Assembly (NCBI RefSeq): GCF_003863365.1
Contig: NZ_RQXT01000047.1
Span: 1 to 56,135 of the forward strand
DNA length: 56,135 bases
DNA from: Mesorhizobium tamadayense
Lineage (GTDB): Bacteria > Pseudomonadota > Alphaproteobacteria > Rhizobiales > Rhizobiaceae
Direction: 5' to 3'
Shown: positions 18,003-26,590 of the stretch, one piece after another
How positions within the stretch are numbered: the stretch's first letter is position 1
Layout: each line of letters begins with the position of its first letter
Program-made: the position numbers and the translations under genes
The notes under the pieces: generated by a model
Told to the model about the DNA's origin: nothing
The model's database searches: none
What the model saw: the letters and a program-made list of their open reading frames with translations, nothing else

Positions 18003-19001
18003 TCAGCCGAGCTGCTGCACGATTGTATAAGGATCGTACTTGGCAAACTCCGCCGGCGGGACCTCGATGTCGAGCAGTTCGAGATTGCGTGTCAGATTTG
18101 CGGGCTTGGCCGTGCCGGTCAGCACCGAGGCAACGACCGGCTCATGCAGCGGAAACTGGAACGCGGCGGCGGCCAGCGGGTAACCTCCTTCTGCCGCGAT
18201 CTTTTCCATCGCGCCGACCCGGTCGAGAATATCCTTGCTCGCCGGCAGATAATCGAAATGCGCGCCATGCACCGGGCCCGTAGCCAATATGCCCGAGTTG
18301 AAGACACCGCCGATAATCAGCGATGTCTGCCTCTCGCGGCAGAGCGGCAGCAATTCGGCCTCGGCGCTGCGGTCGAGCAGCGAATAACGGCTTGCAAGCA
18401 GGATGCAGTCGAGCGGCGCGCGGCGGAGCACGTCGAGGCAGATCTGGACTTCGTTGACGCCGAGGCCGTAGGCGGAGATCGTGCCGGACGACTTCAGCTC
18501 TTCCAGCGCCTTCAGCCCGCCATCCATGAGCTGGGGGAAATGGATTTTCGTCGCCTCGACGCCATGCGTGTAGGTGCCGATATCGTGGACGTACAGGATA
18601 TCGATCTTGTTGAGACCGAGCCGCGCATAGGAAAAATCGACCGAGCGCATGATGCCGTCATAGGAATAGTCGTAGTCGAGCGCGAAGGGCAGCGGATCGA
18701 CATAAGAGTGGTCGGGAACCTGGTCCTCCGGCACCGGCCGGAACAGGCGCCCGACCTTGGTTGAGAGCACATAGGACGAGCGCGGCTTCTCACGCAGGAA
18801 GTCGCCTGTGCGGCGCTCCGACAGGCCGAAGCCGTAGAAGGGCGCGGTGTCGAAATAGCGCAGCCCGCCGTCCCATGCGGTCTGCAGCGTTTCCATCGCG
18901 GGCTCGCGCGGACAGGCGCGATAGAGGCCGCCGATCGCCGCGCCGCCGAAGCTGATCTCGGTGACTTCGAGCGCGGTCGTGCCGATGCGGCGTCTGATCA
19001 T
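18003..19001 (-). CDS. Aldo/keto reductase, D-threo-aldose/L-fucose 1-dehydrogenase type
   Basis: A 332-residue NAD(P)-dependent TIM-barrel enzyme. The catalytic set is visible: the Asp and Tyr in YFDTAPFYGFG, Lys in LSTKVG and His in YVHDIG. GLGVNEVQ and SRYSLLDRS are typical of the L-fucose/pyridoxal dehydrogenase branch, which oxidises aldoses at C1 to lactones. The start at 19001 is preceded by GGGGGAGG. It lies 52 bases after the dehydratase gene, so probably co-transcribed, and is followed by the transporter. Confidence 0.85.
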   Translation of the reverse strand: MIRRRIGTTALEVTEISFGGAAIGGLYRACPREPAMETLQTAWDGGLRYFDTAPFYGFGLSERRTGDFLREKPRSSYVLSTKVGRLFRPVPEDQVPDHSYVDPLPFALDYDYSYDGIMRSVDFSYARLGLNKIDILYVHDIGTYTHGVEATKIHFPQLMDGGLKALEELKSSGTISAYGLGVNEVQICLDVLRRAPLDCILLASRYSLLDRSAEAELLPLCRERQTSLIIGGVFNSGILATGPVHGAHFDYLPASKDILDRVGAMEKIAAEGGYPLAAAAFQFPLHEPVVASVLTGTAKPANLTRNLELLDIEVPPAEFAKYDPYTIVQQLG

Positions 19002-19053
19002 GCAAAGCCTCCCCCTTGCCGGCCGTGTTTTCAACGGGCCGCTATTTTGGTGA

Positions 19054-20604
19054 TTAGAGCGTCGCGCCGAGATGCCAGGGCACGAACTCGTTGTCGCCGT
19101 AGCCGAACGCCTCGCTCTTGGTCTTGCGGCCCGACGCCGTCTCGATGATCAGCTCGAAGAGCTCGCGGCCCATGCCGGCGATGGTCTTCTCGCCCGAGGC
19201 GATGACGCCGCAATTGACGTCCATGTCCTCTTCCATCTGGTGGTACATGGTCGAGTTGGTGGCGACCTTGATTGACGGCGTCGGCCGGCAGCCGAAGCAG
19301 GAGCCGCGGCCGGTGGTGAAGACGATGACGTTGGCGCCGCCGGCGACCTGGCCGGTGGCCGAGACCGGGTCATAGCCGGGCGTGTCCATGAATACCAGGC
19401 CGTTGCCGCTGACCTTCTCGGCATAGCCGAAGACGCCGTTGAGCGGCGTCTGGCCGCCCTTGGCCACCGCACCCAGCGATTTCTCCAGGATGGTGGTCAG
19501 GCCGCCGCGCTTGTTGCCGGGCGAGGGGTTGTTGTCGATCGAGGCGCCGTGCTTGGCGACATGGTCCTCCCACCACTTCACATAGCTGTCGAGCTTGGCG
19601 GCGATCTCGGGCGAGGCGGCGCGATAGGCAAGCAGGTGCTCGGCGCCGTAGATCTCGGTGGTCTCCGACAGGATGCCGATGCCGCCGCAGCCGGCGAGGA
19701 TATCGACGGCCGCGCCCAGCGCCGGATTGGCGGTGATGCCGGACATGCCGTCCGAGCCGCCGCATTGCAGGCCGACGACGATCTCGCTGACCGGGATCGG
19801 CTCGCGCTTCAGTTGGCCGACTTCCTCGGCGATCTCGGCCAGCACGCCCATCGCCCGCTCGACGGATTTGCGCGAGCCGCCGGCCTCCTGGATATTGAAG
19901 TGGCGTTTGCCAGCGGCGACGCCTTTCTGGCCGTAGAGGGTGAGCTGGTTGACCTCGCAGCCGAGCCCCACCATCAGCACGCCGCCGAAATTCGGATGGC
20001 GCGCGTAGCCGGCAAGCGTGCGGTGCAGGACCATCATACCGTCGCCGGTGGCGCTCATGCCGCAGCCCTGGCCGTGCACGATCGGCACGAAGCCGTCGAT
20101 GCCGGGATATTTCGGCAAAAGCGTGCGGTTGGCCTCGTCGGCGATCGCGTGGCAGACGGTGGACGAGCAATTGACGCTGGCGATGATACCGATGAAGTTG
20201 CGCGTTCCGGCGCGGCCGTCGGCGCGGCGATAACCCATGAAGGTGCGCTTGCGGTCAGCCTCCGTGGCATGCTCGGCTTCGCTCGGCGGCACCACCGGCA
20301 GGCGCCCGCTCTCGAACACCAGATTGTGCGAATGGACGTGCTCGCCGGGCGCGATGTCCTGCGTGGCGCGGCCGATCGCCTGCGCGTATTTCACCACCGC
20401 CTCCCCAGCCGCGATCGGCTTGATCGCCACCTTGTGGCCAGGCTCGATCACCGCCGCCGCCAGCGCGCCGCCGGGCAATGCCGTGCCGATCTCGATGCGG
20501 CCATTGGCGACCGCGACATTGTCGGTGGGGGAAAGAAGAATGGTGTTTGCGGCGGTCACGGGCGGCTGTCCTGGGTAAACCTGGGAGTGTGGGCGGATTG
20601 ACAT
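19054..20604 (-). CDS. UxaA-family sugar-acid dehydratase (altronate/galactarate type)
   Basis: A 516-residue hydrolyase that removes water from a sugar acid to give a 2-keto-3-deoxy acid. An N-terminal SAF domain (about 20-95, with NVAVANGRIEIGT and HNLVFE) precedes the catalytic part with SVNCSSTVCHAIADE, HGQGCGMS, VGLGCEVNQ, LQCGGSDGMSGITANPALG, ETTEIYGAE and GRGSCFGCRPTPSIKV. The ATG at 20604 lacks a good ribosome site. A GTG at 20559 follows CCAGGA and would remove 15 residues, so the start is uncertain. D-altronate, galactarate and L-fuconate-like acids are possible substrates. Confidence 0.85.
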   Translation of the reverse strand: MSIRPHSQVYPGQPPVTAANTILLSPTDNVAVANGRIEIGTALPGGALAAAVIEPGHKVAIKPIAAGEAVVKYAQAIGRATQDIAPGEHVHSHNLVFESGRLPVVPPSEAEHATEADRKRTFMGYRRADGRAGTRNFIGIIASVNCSSTVCHAIADEANRTLLPKYPGIDGFVPIVHGQGCGMSATGDGMMVLHRTLAGYARHPNFGGVLMVGLGCEVNQLTLYGQKGVAAGKRHFNIQEAGGSRKSVERAMGVLAEIAEEVGQLKREPIPVSEIVVGLQCGGSDGMSGITANPALGAAVDILAGCGGIGILSETTEIYGAEHLLAYRAASPEIAAKLDSYVKWWEDHVAKHGASIDNNPSPGNKRGGLTTILEKSLGAVAKGGQTPLNGVFGYAEKVSGNGLVFMDTPGYDPVSATGQVAGGANVIVFTTGRGSCFGCRPTPSIKVATNSTMYHQMEEDMDVNCGVIASGEKTIAGMGRELFELIIETASGRKTKSEAFGYGDNEFVPWHLGATL

Positions 20605-20632
20605 ACGCCCGCTTGAGGATAATGTCTTTTAT

Positions 20633-20670
20633 CGTGAAAAAACATTTTTGCGTCAATTGTTTTTTCATCG
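20633..20670. promoter_or_regulatory. Inverted repeat between dehydratase and GntR genes
   Basis: TGAAAAAACA and TGTTTTTTCA are complementary arms separated by 13 bases in an A+T-rich divergent promoter region. The left arm extends into ACATTTTTGC, shared with the promoter of the sugar-binding-protein gene. It is a likely operator of the divergent GntR regulator. Confidence 0.5.
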
Positions 20671-20811
20671 CGCGGGCCGCGCGCCCTTTGGGTGCACGGT
20701 TGCTGTTTTGGCAAGCTTCGAAATTCGTTCCGCATTTCGGAGGCTTGCGCTAGGAACACCGATCATATCGCGCTTCCGGCCGGCGGCCGCAAGCGTTGGG
20801 GGATACGGGGC

Positions 20812-21714
20812 ATGTCGAAGAGCAACAACGTCTACAAGGACGCTTTCAACCGCTGCCTGCGGCTGCTCGACGAAACCAAGAGCCTGCCGTCCGAGCCCGA
20901 GCTCGGCACGCTGCTCGGCGTCAGCCGCACCACGGTGCGCAGCATCCTTTCGCGCATGGAAGAAACCGGACTGATCGCCTGGAACAAGCGCAACAAGACA
21001 GTGCTGCGGGCGCCTGAGCCCGAGGATTTCTTCCCCGAGGAAGAGACCGATTCGCTCGCCGAGATCATCGAGCGCTCCTTCATGCGCCGACTGCTCACCG
21101 AGGGCGCCGAGGCCGGCATGCAGATCAACGAGCTGGAGCTGGCGCGCGAGATCGGCGTCGGCACCACCAGCGTGCGCGAATTCCTGATCCGCTTCTCGCG
21201 CTTCGGCCTAATCGAGAAGCGGCGCAACAGCCATTGGGTGCTGAAAGGCTTCACCCGTGCATTCGCGCTGGAGCTGACCGAGATCCGCGAGATGTTCGAG
21301 CTGCGCTCGGCCGCCGCCTTCGCCGCGCTGCCGCGGGAGAGCGCGGTCTGGGCCGATCTCGAAAGACTGGAGGAGGAGCACCGCCAGCTCGCCAGCGAGA
21401 TCGCCACCCGCTTCAACGAATTCTCCGAACTCGACGAGCGCTTCCACCGGCTGATCCACCGTGCCTCGCACAACCGCTTCATCGTCGATTTCTACGATGT
21501 GATCGCCATGATCTTCCACTATCACTACCAGTGGAACAAGGCGCAGGAGCGTGAGCGCAACGAGGTCGCGGTCCAGGAGCATCTGGCCTACATCGCGGCA
21601 CTGAAGTCGCGCGATCCGGGCAAGGTCGACGCCGCCTGCCGCAGGCATCTGAAGTCGGCACGCCAGACGCTGCTGAGCTCCATTCCGGAAGGCCGGCAGG
21701 CACAGCCCGCCTGA
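20812..21714 (+). CDS. GntR/FadR-type regulator with two winged-helix domains
   Basis: A 300-residue regulator. Residues about 25-66 form one helix-turn-helix with wing (LPSEPELGTLLGVSRTTVRSILSRMEETGLI). Residues about 100-150 form another (INELELAREIGVGTTSVREFLIRFSRFGLIEKR). The C-terminal all-helical FCD ligand domain spans about 155-285 (ELTEIREMFELRSAAAFAA, ELDERFHRLIHRASHN, EHLAYIAALKSRDPGKVDAACRRHL). Standard FadR proteins have only one DNA-binding domain. The start at 20812 has GGGGGA upstream. It is divergent from the sugar-acid operon and probably controls it. Confidence 0.85.
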   Translation: MSKSNNVYKDAFNRCLRLLDETKSLPSEPELGTLLGVSRTTVRSILSRMEETGLIAWNKRNKTVLRAPEPEDFFPEEETDSLAEIIERSFMRRLLTEGAEAGMQINELELAREIGVGTTSVREFLIRFSRFGLIEKRRNSHWVLKGFTRAFALELTEIREMFELRSAAAFAALPRESAVWADLERLEEEHRQLASEIATRFNEFSELDERFHRLIHRASHNRFIVDFYDVIAMIFHYHYQWNKAQERERNEVAVQEHLAYIAALKSRDPGKVDAACRRHLKSARQTLLSSIPEGRQAQPA

Positions 21715-21814
21715 CGAGACGCATCGCGCCGCGTTGCCGCAGCATGGTTTTGCCGATTTTCTGGCCGCCGACCCCATGCTAGGGTCAGTCGAGTTGCTGG
21801 AAAGAGGCAGTCTT

Positions 21815-22186
21815 TTGAATATCCGGCTGAGACGATGGAGCATGCCGGCCGCGTTCGTCGCGGCGCTGCTGCTGTTGCTCCAGTCGGCGCTTGGCGCCTT
21901 CGCCTTTGGCGAGCCTTCACAGCTCGACGCGTTTGGCAACGTCATCTGCACGCATGACGGGGCGACCAAGGTTCCGGGCGGCGATCCGCATCAGCGGCAT
22001 ATGCCGGCCTGCTGCTCGCTTGGCTGCAGCATGGTTTCGCCTGCGCATATGCCGCCGGATACCGGCGCGCTAGCCAGGGTGTCGGTGTTCGAAGCGGCCG
22101 CTTTCCCGCCACCGGCTTTCCGCCATCTCGATTTTGCCCGCGACCGCTCTCCGGCCAATCCGCGAGCGCCACCGGCCACGGTCTGA
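21815..22186 (+). CDS. DUF2946 family exported protein
   Basis: A 123-residue protein beginning at a TTG with AAAGAGG seven bases upstream. An ATG at 21841 is an alternative. A hydrophobic segment (PAAFVAALLLLLQSALGAFAF) anchors or exports it. The following ICTHDGA and HMPACCSLGCS contain the His/Cys pattern of DUF2946 proteins, which often sit beside copper genes. It opens the copper cluster. Direct copper binding through the cysteines is plausible but unproven. Confidence 0.7.
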   Translation: MNIRLRRWSMPAAFVAALLLLLQSALGAFAFGEPSQLDAFGNVICTHDGATKVPGGDPHQRHMPACCSLGCSMVSPAHMPPDTGALARVSVFEAAAFPPPAFRHLDFARDRSPANPRAPPATV

Positions 22187-22280
22187 CGAAAGACCCGCGA
22201 AACCTTTCACGGGTGCATTCATCCAAGATCAGACTGCTCGCGACCGGATGACGGCGCGATCTCGTAGCCATGGAGCAACC

Positions 22281-22811
22281 ATGTCCAATCTTCTTCCTGC
22301 AGCGCGTGCGCACGCTCATCCGCGCGGTTTCGAACAGCTCGGCCTTGCCGTGCTCGCCCTCCTTTTCCTGCTTGCCTGTGTTCCCGGCACTTTCGCGCAT
22401 GAATTCAAGGCCGGCGACCTGGAAATCGGGCACCCGTGGTCGCGCGCCACCCCGCCCGGCGCGAAGGTGGCCGGCGGCTATTTCAGCGTCACCAACAAGG
22501 GCAGCTCGCCGGACCGGCTGCTGTCGATTTCCTCCGAAATCTCCGACAAAGCCGAACTGCATGAGATGGGCGTCAAGGACGGCGTCATGACCATGCGGCC
22601 GGTGAGCGGCGGGCTCGAGATCCCAGCCGGCGGCAAGGTCGAGCTGAAGCCCGGCGGCTATCACCTGATGTTCGTCGGCCTCAAGCGACAGCCCAAGCAG
22701 GGCGAGAAATTCCCGGCGACGCTGACCTTCGAGAAGGCCGGCGGCGTCACCGTCGAGTTCGCCGTCGAAGGCATGGGCGAGACGGGCGGCATGGACGATC
22801 ACGCCGAGTGA
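22281..22811 (+). CDS. Periplasmic copper chaperone PCu(A)C (DUF461)
   Basis: A 176-residue exported protein with a signal sequence (LAVLALLFLLACVPGTFA, then HEFKAGDL). The PCu(A)C copper site is visible: HEMG and MTMRP, then after about 20 residues HLMF, giving the His/Met ligands that hold Cu(I) for delivery to cytochrome oxidase. The start at 22281 follows GGAGCA. It is followed by YcnI and CopC-CopD genes, indicating a shared role in periplasmic copper handling. Confidence 0.9.
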   Translation: MSNLLPAARAHAHPRGFEQLGLAVLALLFLLACVPGTFAHEFKAGDLEIGHPWSRATPPGAKVAGGYFSVTNKGSSPDRLLSISSEISDKAELHEMGVKDGVMTMRPVSGGLEIPAGGKVELKPGGYHLMFVGLKRQPKQGEKFPATLTFEKAGGVTVEFAVEGMGETGGMDDHAE

Positions 22812-22846
22812 TCCGTCTCCGCATAATTCGAATTCAGAGGGACTTC

Positions 22847-23365
22847 ATGAAGAAATATCTTTTGGCGATGGGCGCGGTTCTCGCGCTCGGGACAAACGCC
22901 GCGCTCGCGCACGTCACGCTTGAAAGGCAGGAAGCGGCTGCCGGCTCGACCTACAAGGCTGTCTTGCGCGTGCCGCACGGCTGCGAAGGCAAGGCGACGA
23001 CCTCAGTTCGCGTGCAGATCCCGGAAGGCATCATTTCGGTGAAGCCGATGCCGAAGCCCGGCTGGACGGTGCAGACCAAGCAGGGCAGATACGAGAAGTC
23101 CTACCAGCTCTATGGCGAGACGCTGACCACCGGCGTCAAGGAAGTCGACTGGAGCGGCGGCAACCTGCCCGACGAATTCTATGACGAGTTCGTCTTCCGC
23201 GCTTCGCTGGCAGCCGATCTACCCGCGGGCCAGATGCTCTATTTCCCGGTGGTTCAGGAATGCGGCGACGCCGCTGACCGCTGGATCGAGATTCCGGCGG
23301 CAGGCCAGGATGAGGATGCGCTGGAAAATCCGGCTCCCGGCATCAAATTGCTGCCGAAGAAATGA
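22847..23365 (+). CDS. YcnI-family copper-binding protein (DUF1775)
   Basis: A 172-residue exported protein. The signal peptide ends ALA, leaving a mature N-terminal His (HVTLERQEA), which in YcnI is the copper ligand together with a conserved Glu and Trp. Domain landmarks are VPHGCEGKATTSVRVQIP, GWTVQTK, SGGNLPDEFYDEFVFRASL and LYFPVVQECGDAADRWIEIP. AGAGGGA lies 4-5 bases before the start at 22847. Located between PCu(A)C and the CopC-CopD fusion, as in other copper uptake clusters. Confidence 0.92.
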   Translation: MKKYLLAMGAVLALGTNAALAHVTLERQEAAAGSTYKAVLRVPHGCEGKATTSVRVQIPEGIISVKPMPKPGWTVQTKQGRYEKSYQLYGETLTTGVKEVDWSGGNLPDEFYDEFVFRASLAADLPAGQMLYFPVVQECGDAADRWIEIPAAGQDEDALENPAPGIKLLPKK

Positions 23366-23417
23366 TCTCTTGATGGCGCGCCCCGTTCGGGCGCGCCGTC
23401 GCTTCTCGAAAGACCGC

Positions 23418-25052
23418 ATGAACGCAGCAACTTTCCCAGCCCGCCTGAGCGGCATCCGCATCAGGCCAGTCACCGGCGGCCTAGTCGCGGCTTTCGTGCT
23501 TGTGCTGTTGGTGCTCCTGCCAGGCCGCGCACTTGCGCATGCGGCGCTGATGGCGACCGATCCGGCCGACGGCGCGGTGCTGACGCAGAGCCCCGCCCGG
23601 TTCTCGCTGACCTTCAGCGAGCCGGTCTCGCCGCTGGTGCTTACCCTGGTGCGTCCGAACGGCACGCAACTTGCGCTGACATACTTTCGCCTCGACGGCC
23701 AGACCCTCGCGATCGACAATCCCGAGACGCTCAAATCCGGCACGCATGTGCTGAGCTGGCGGGTGATTTCGCAGGACGGCCATCCGGTCCGCGGCTCGGC
23801 GCTGTTTTCGATCGGCGCGCCGAGCGCCGCGCCTGTTGCCGGTGAAACCGCCGATCGGTCGCTGCGCGAAGCGATCTGGATCGGCAAGCTCCTTCTCTAT
23901 GCCGGCCTCTTTCTCGGCGTCGGCGGTGCCTTCTCGCTCGCCTGGCTGGCCGAACATCGCCGGTGCGGCCGGCGCTTCGTCATCGGCGCTCTGCTCTGCG
24001 GACTGGCCGCCGCCCCGTTTTCGCTCGGCTTGCAGGGATTGGATGCGCTTGGCGCGCCGCTCGCCCGATTCGCACAGCCGTTGATCTGGAAGACCGCATT
24101 GGAAACGAGCTTCGGCTGGACGGTGCTTGTCGCCCTGATCGCGCTTGGGCTTGCATTGCTGTCCCTCGCCGGGTCGTCGGTCTCCCGCAAGCCGCTTGCC
24201 CTGGCGGGGCTCGTCGGCGTGGGCGCGGCGCTTGCCGCCAGCGGTCATGCAAGTGCCGCCGAGCCGCAATGGCTGACACGGCCCTTGGTGTTCCTGCACG
24301 GCACGGCCATCGCTTTCTGGACCGGTGCGCTGGCGCCCCTCGGCCTTGCGTTGCGGCACCAGCCGGCGGAGGCGAAGGTTTTCCTGCGCCGGTTCTCGCG
24401 CGCGATCCTGCCCGTGGTTGCCGTGCTCGCCATAAGCGGCATCGTGCTGGCGATCATCCAGGTGCGGGAGCCGGCCGCGCTGATCAACACTGCCTATGGC
24501 CGCCTGCTGCTGTTGAAACTGGCTTTGCTGCTCTTCCTGTTCACGCTCGCCTCGGTGAACCGCTGGACGCTGACCGCGCCGGCCGAAGCGGGCGACACGG
24601 AAGTGCAGCGGCGGCTGGTGCGCTCGATCGGCATCGAGACGCTAATCGCGCTCGCCATCTTCGGCGTCGCCGCAGGCTGGCGCTTCACGCCGCCACCGCG
24701 CGCGCTGGCAATCGCCGCCGCGCAGCCTGCGTCGATCCATATCCACACGCTGAAGGCGATGGCCGATCTCAGCATCTCACCCGGCCATGCCGGGCAGGTC
24801 GCCGCTTCGATGGTCATCATGACCGGCGATTTCGGTCCGCTCGAGGCCAAGCAGGTGACGCTGGTTTTGTCGAAGCCGGATTCCGGCATCGAGCCGATCA
24901 AACGGCCGGCGACCAAGCCCGGCGACGGTACCTGGCGCGTCGACGATCTCGTCATCCCGATTCCCGGCCGCTGGAACGCCCGGCTCGACATCCTGGTTTC
25001 GGATTTCGAGATGGTGAAGATCGAAGCGCCGATCGAAATTCGGTCCGAGTAG
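23418..25052 (+). CDS. CopC-CopD fusion copper resistance/import protein (YcnJ-like)
   Basis: A 544-residue membrane protein. After a signal sequence (VAAFVLVLLVLLPGRALAHA), the CopC-like domain (about 41-130) begins with His-Ala and contains FSLTFSEPVSPLVL and SWRVISQDGHPVRGSALF, with histidines able to bind Cu(II). A CopD-like region with about eight helices follows (residues 150-425), and a C-terminal periplasmic domain of about 110 residues (HIHTLKAMADLSISPGHAGQV) resembles YtkA-like beta sandwiches. The start at 23418 is chosen over an ATG at 23373; neither has a strong ribosome site. Copper import is the likely role by family. Confidence 0.88.
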   Translation: MNAATFPARLSGIRIRPVTGGLVAAFVLVLLVLLPGRALAHAALMATDPADGAVLTQSPARFSLTFSEPVSPLVLTLVRPNGTQLALTYFRLDGQTLAIDNPETLKSGTHVLSWRVISQDGHPVRGSALFSIGAPSAAPVAGETADRSLREAIWIGKLLLYAGLFLGVGGAFSLAWLAEHRRCGRRFVIGALLCGLAAAPFSLGLQGLDALGAPLARFAQPLIWKTALETSFGWTVLVALIALGLALLSLAGSSVSRKPLALAGLVGVGAALAASGHASAAEPQWLTRPLVFLHGTAIAFWTGALAPLGLALRHQPAEAKVFLRRFSRAILPVVAVLAISGIVLAIIQVREPAALINTAYGRLLLLKLALLLFLFTLASVNRWTLTAPAEAGDTEVQRRLVRSIGIETLIALAIFGVAAGWRFTPPPRALAIAAAQPASIHIHTLKAMADLSISPGHAGQVAASMVIMTGDFGPLEAKQVTLVLSKPDSGIEPIKRPATKPGDGTWRVDDLVIPIPGRWNARLDILVSDFEMVKIEAPIEIRSE

Positions 25053-25228
25053 TCCGGACCGGCCAAATAATGTAAGTTTCAAGTGTAACCGAATTTTCTC
25101 CTTCTGAAATCGTAGCGTAACCCCGCACCGCCAGATTCGCACTTCAGCAGACGGTAGCCACAGCTCACCAATGGATGGCGACAAGCCAGCCAGTTGCGGT
25201 TGTGACTTGCTGTGAAAGAGAGGTGACC

Positions 25229-26276
25229 ATGGCTAATCAGCTTTCGCGGACAGCGCCTCCGGCCAAGCATGCAAATGTGCGGCCGATTGCCGCCACGTCG
25301 GAACTTCCTTCCGCCGTCCCGCTGATGGCGCTTTCGACCGGTTTCTGGGCCTTCAAGACTCTGGCCGCTGCGCACGAGTTGGATCTCTTCAGCCGGCTCG
25401 CGGGCGGCGCCGGCATCACGGTTGCCGGGCTGGCGGAAGCGCTAGGCCTGCATCAACGCCCGGCCGAGATGCTGTTGACCGGCTGCGCTGCCCTCGGGCT
25501 TCTGGAAAAATCGGACGGCCGTTATCGCAATACGCCGTTAAGCGAAACCTATCTCGTGCGCGGGAAACCGTATTACTTCGGCGGCTTCGTACAGATACCG
25601 ACAAGCGGCTCTATGCGGGCTGAGGAAGGCTTACGGACGCGCTGCGCATGAACCGGCCAACCACGTGGGGGATCCGACGATGCCGGCACTCTTCTGGGAG
25701 GCGATGCATTCGCTCTCCACGATGACCGCGCGCAAGCTCGGCGAAGCCGTGGATCTCAGTCATTTCCGCCGCCTCCTGGACATCGGCGGCGGATCGGGCG
25801 CGTACGACATCGAGCTTTGCAAACAGTATGGGGCGCTGCGCGCGACCGTGTTTGACTTGCCGCATGTGGCCGCGATCGCGGTGGGAAAGATTGCCGAGGC
25901 CGGCTTGACCGACCGCATCGCGACCGCAGGCGGCAGCTTTTTCGAGCAGCTTCCGAAGGATCACGACGTGCATCTCCTGTCGATGATCCTGCACGATTGG
26001 GACGAGGCGAAGAACCGCGCCCTACTGCGCCGCTCCTTCGAGGCTTTGCCGAGCGGCGGCGCAGTCGTCATCAGCGAGCTTCTCGTCAATGACGAAAAGA
26101 CCGGACCAGCGCCGGCCGCGCTGATGAGCCTCAACATGCTGATCGAGACGGAAGGACGAAACTACACGCCGGCCGAATATTCGGCGTGGCTCGAGGAAGC
26201 CGGATTCGGGAACATCGAGACGGTCTGGTTCGACGCACCCGCCGCGAACGGCACCGTGATCGGCCGCAAGCCGTAA
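25229..26276 (+). pseudogene. SAM-dependent O-methyltransferase, inactivated
   Basis: The first frame (25229-25651) encodes the dimerisation winged-helix part (PLMALSTGFWAFKTLAAAHELDLF, AEALGLHQRPAEMLLTGCAALGLL). Another frame (25665-26276) encodes the catalytic domain with FRRLLDIGGGSGAYDIEL, FDLPHVA, HDVHLLSMILHDWDE and SLNMLIETEGRNYT. Between them the third frame encodes the missing link, DKRLYAG-stop-GRLTDALRMNRPTTW, where TGG has become TGA. Thus there are two single-base deletions (about 25600 and 25668) and one nonsense change. The intact gene would have encoded about 350 residues of the acetylserotonin/hydroxyneurosporene methyltransferase type. Three lesions argue for a true pseudogene rather than one sequencing error. 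Confidence 0.8.
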
Positions 26277-26304
26277 GGCGCAAAAATAGGCGCCCTGCAG
26301 TTCA

Positions 26305-26418
26305 ACCCTGCCGACTCTTCTCAAGAAGTTTAAGCGCATCGCCATGCGCGCCGACAAAACCGACCAGAACTTCAACGCCATCATCCATCTCGCAGCAGCC
26401 GTCATAAGCTCCCGATGA
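26305..26418 (+). pseudogene. 3' remnant of an IS5-type transposase
   Basis: A 37-codon open stretch ends in LKKFKRIAMRADKTDQNF and AIIHLAAAVISSR then stop. This is the usual C-terminal end of IS5-family transposases in rhizobia. No upstream catalytic part is present. It sits between the dead methyltransferase and gnd, which hints at past IS activity there. Confidence 0.6.
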
Positions 26419-26499
26419 ATCTCGACAGGCCTTAGTCGGCCTTTCTCTCAGTGACACAATTCGGCGAGGCGGTTGACGCCGCCGCGAAGGCCCGTCATT

Positions 26500-26535
26500 C
26501 ATCTTGGGAAGAAATGACATCTTGGGAAGAAATGG
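26500..26535. repeat. Tandem 18-bp direct repeat upstream of gnd
   Basis: CATCTTGGGAAGAAATG occurs twice back to back, ending 56 bases before the gnd start. It could be a small duplication or part of the gnd leader. No known regulator is suggested. Confidence 0.6.
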
Positions 26536-26590
26536 GGCATCCCAGCAAAACGCGGCCTCCAACAAAAGATCCGAAAGCAGGGAAGAAACG

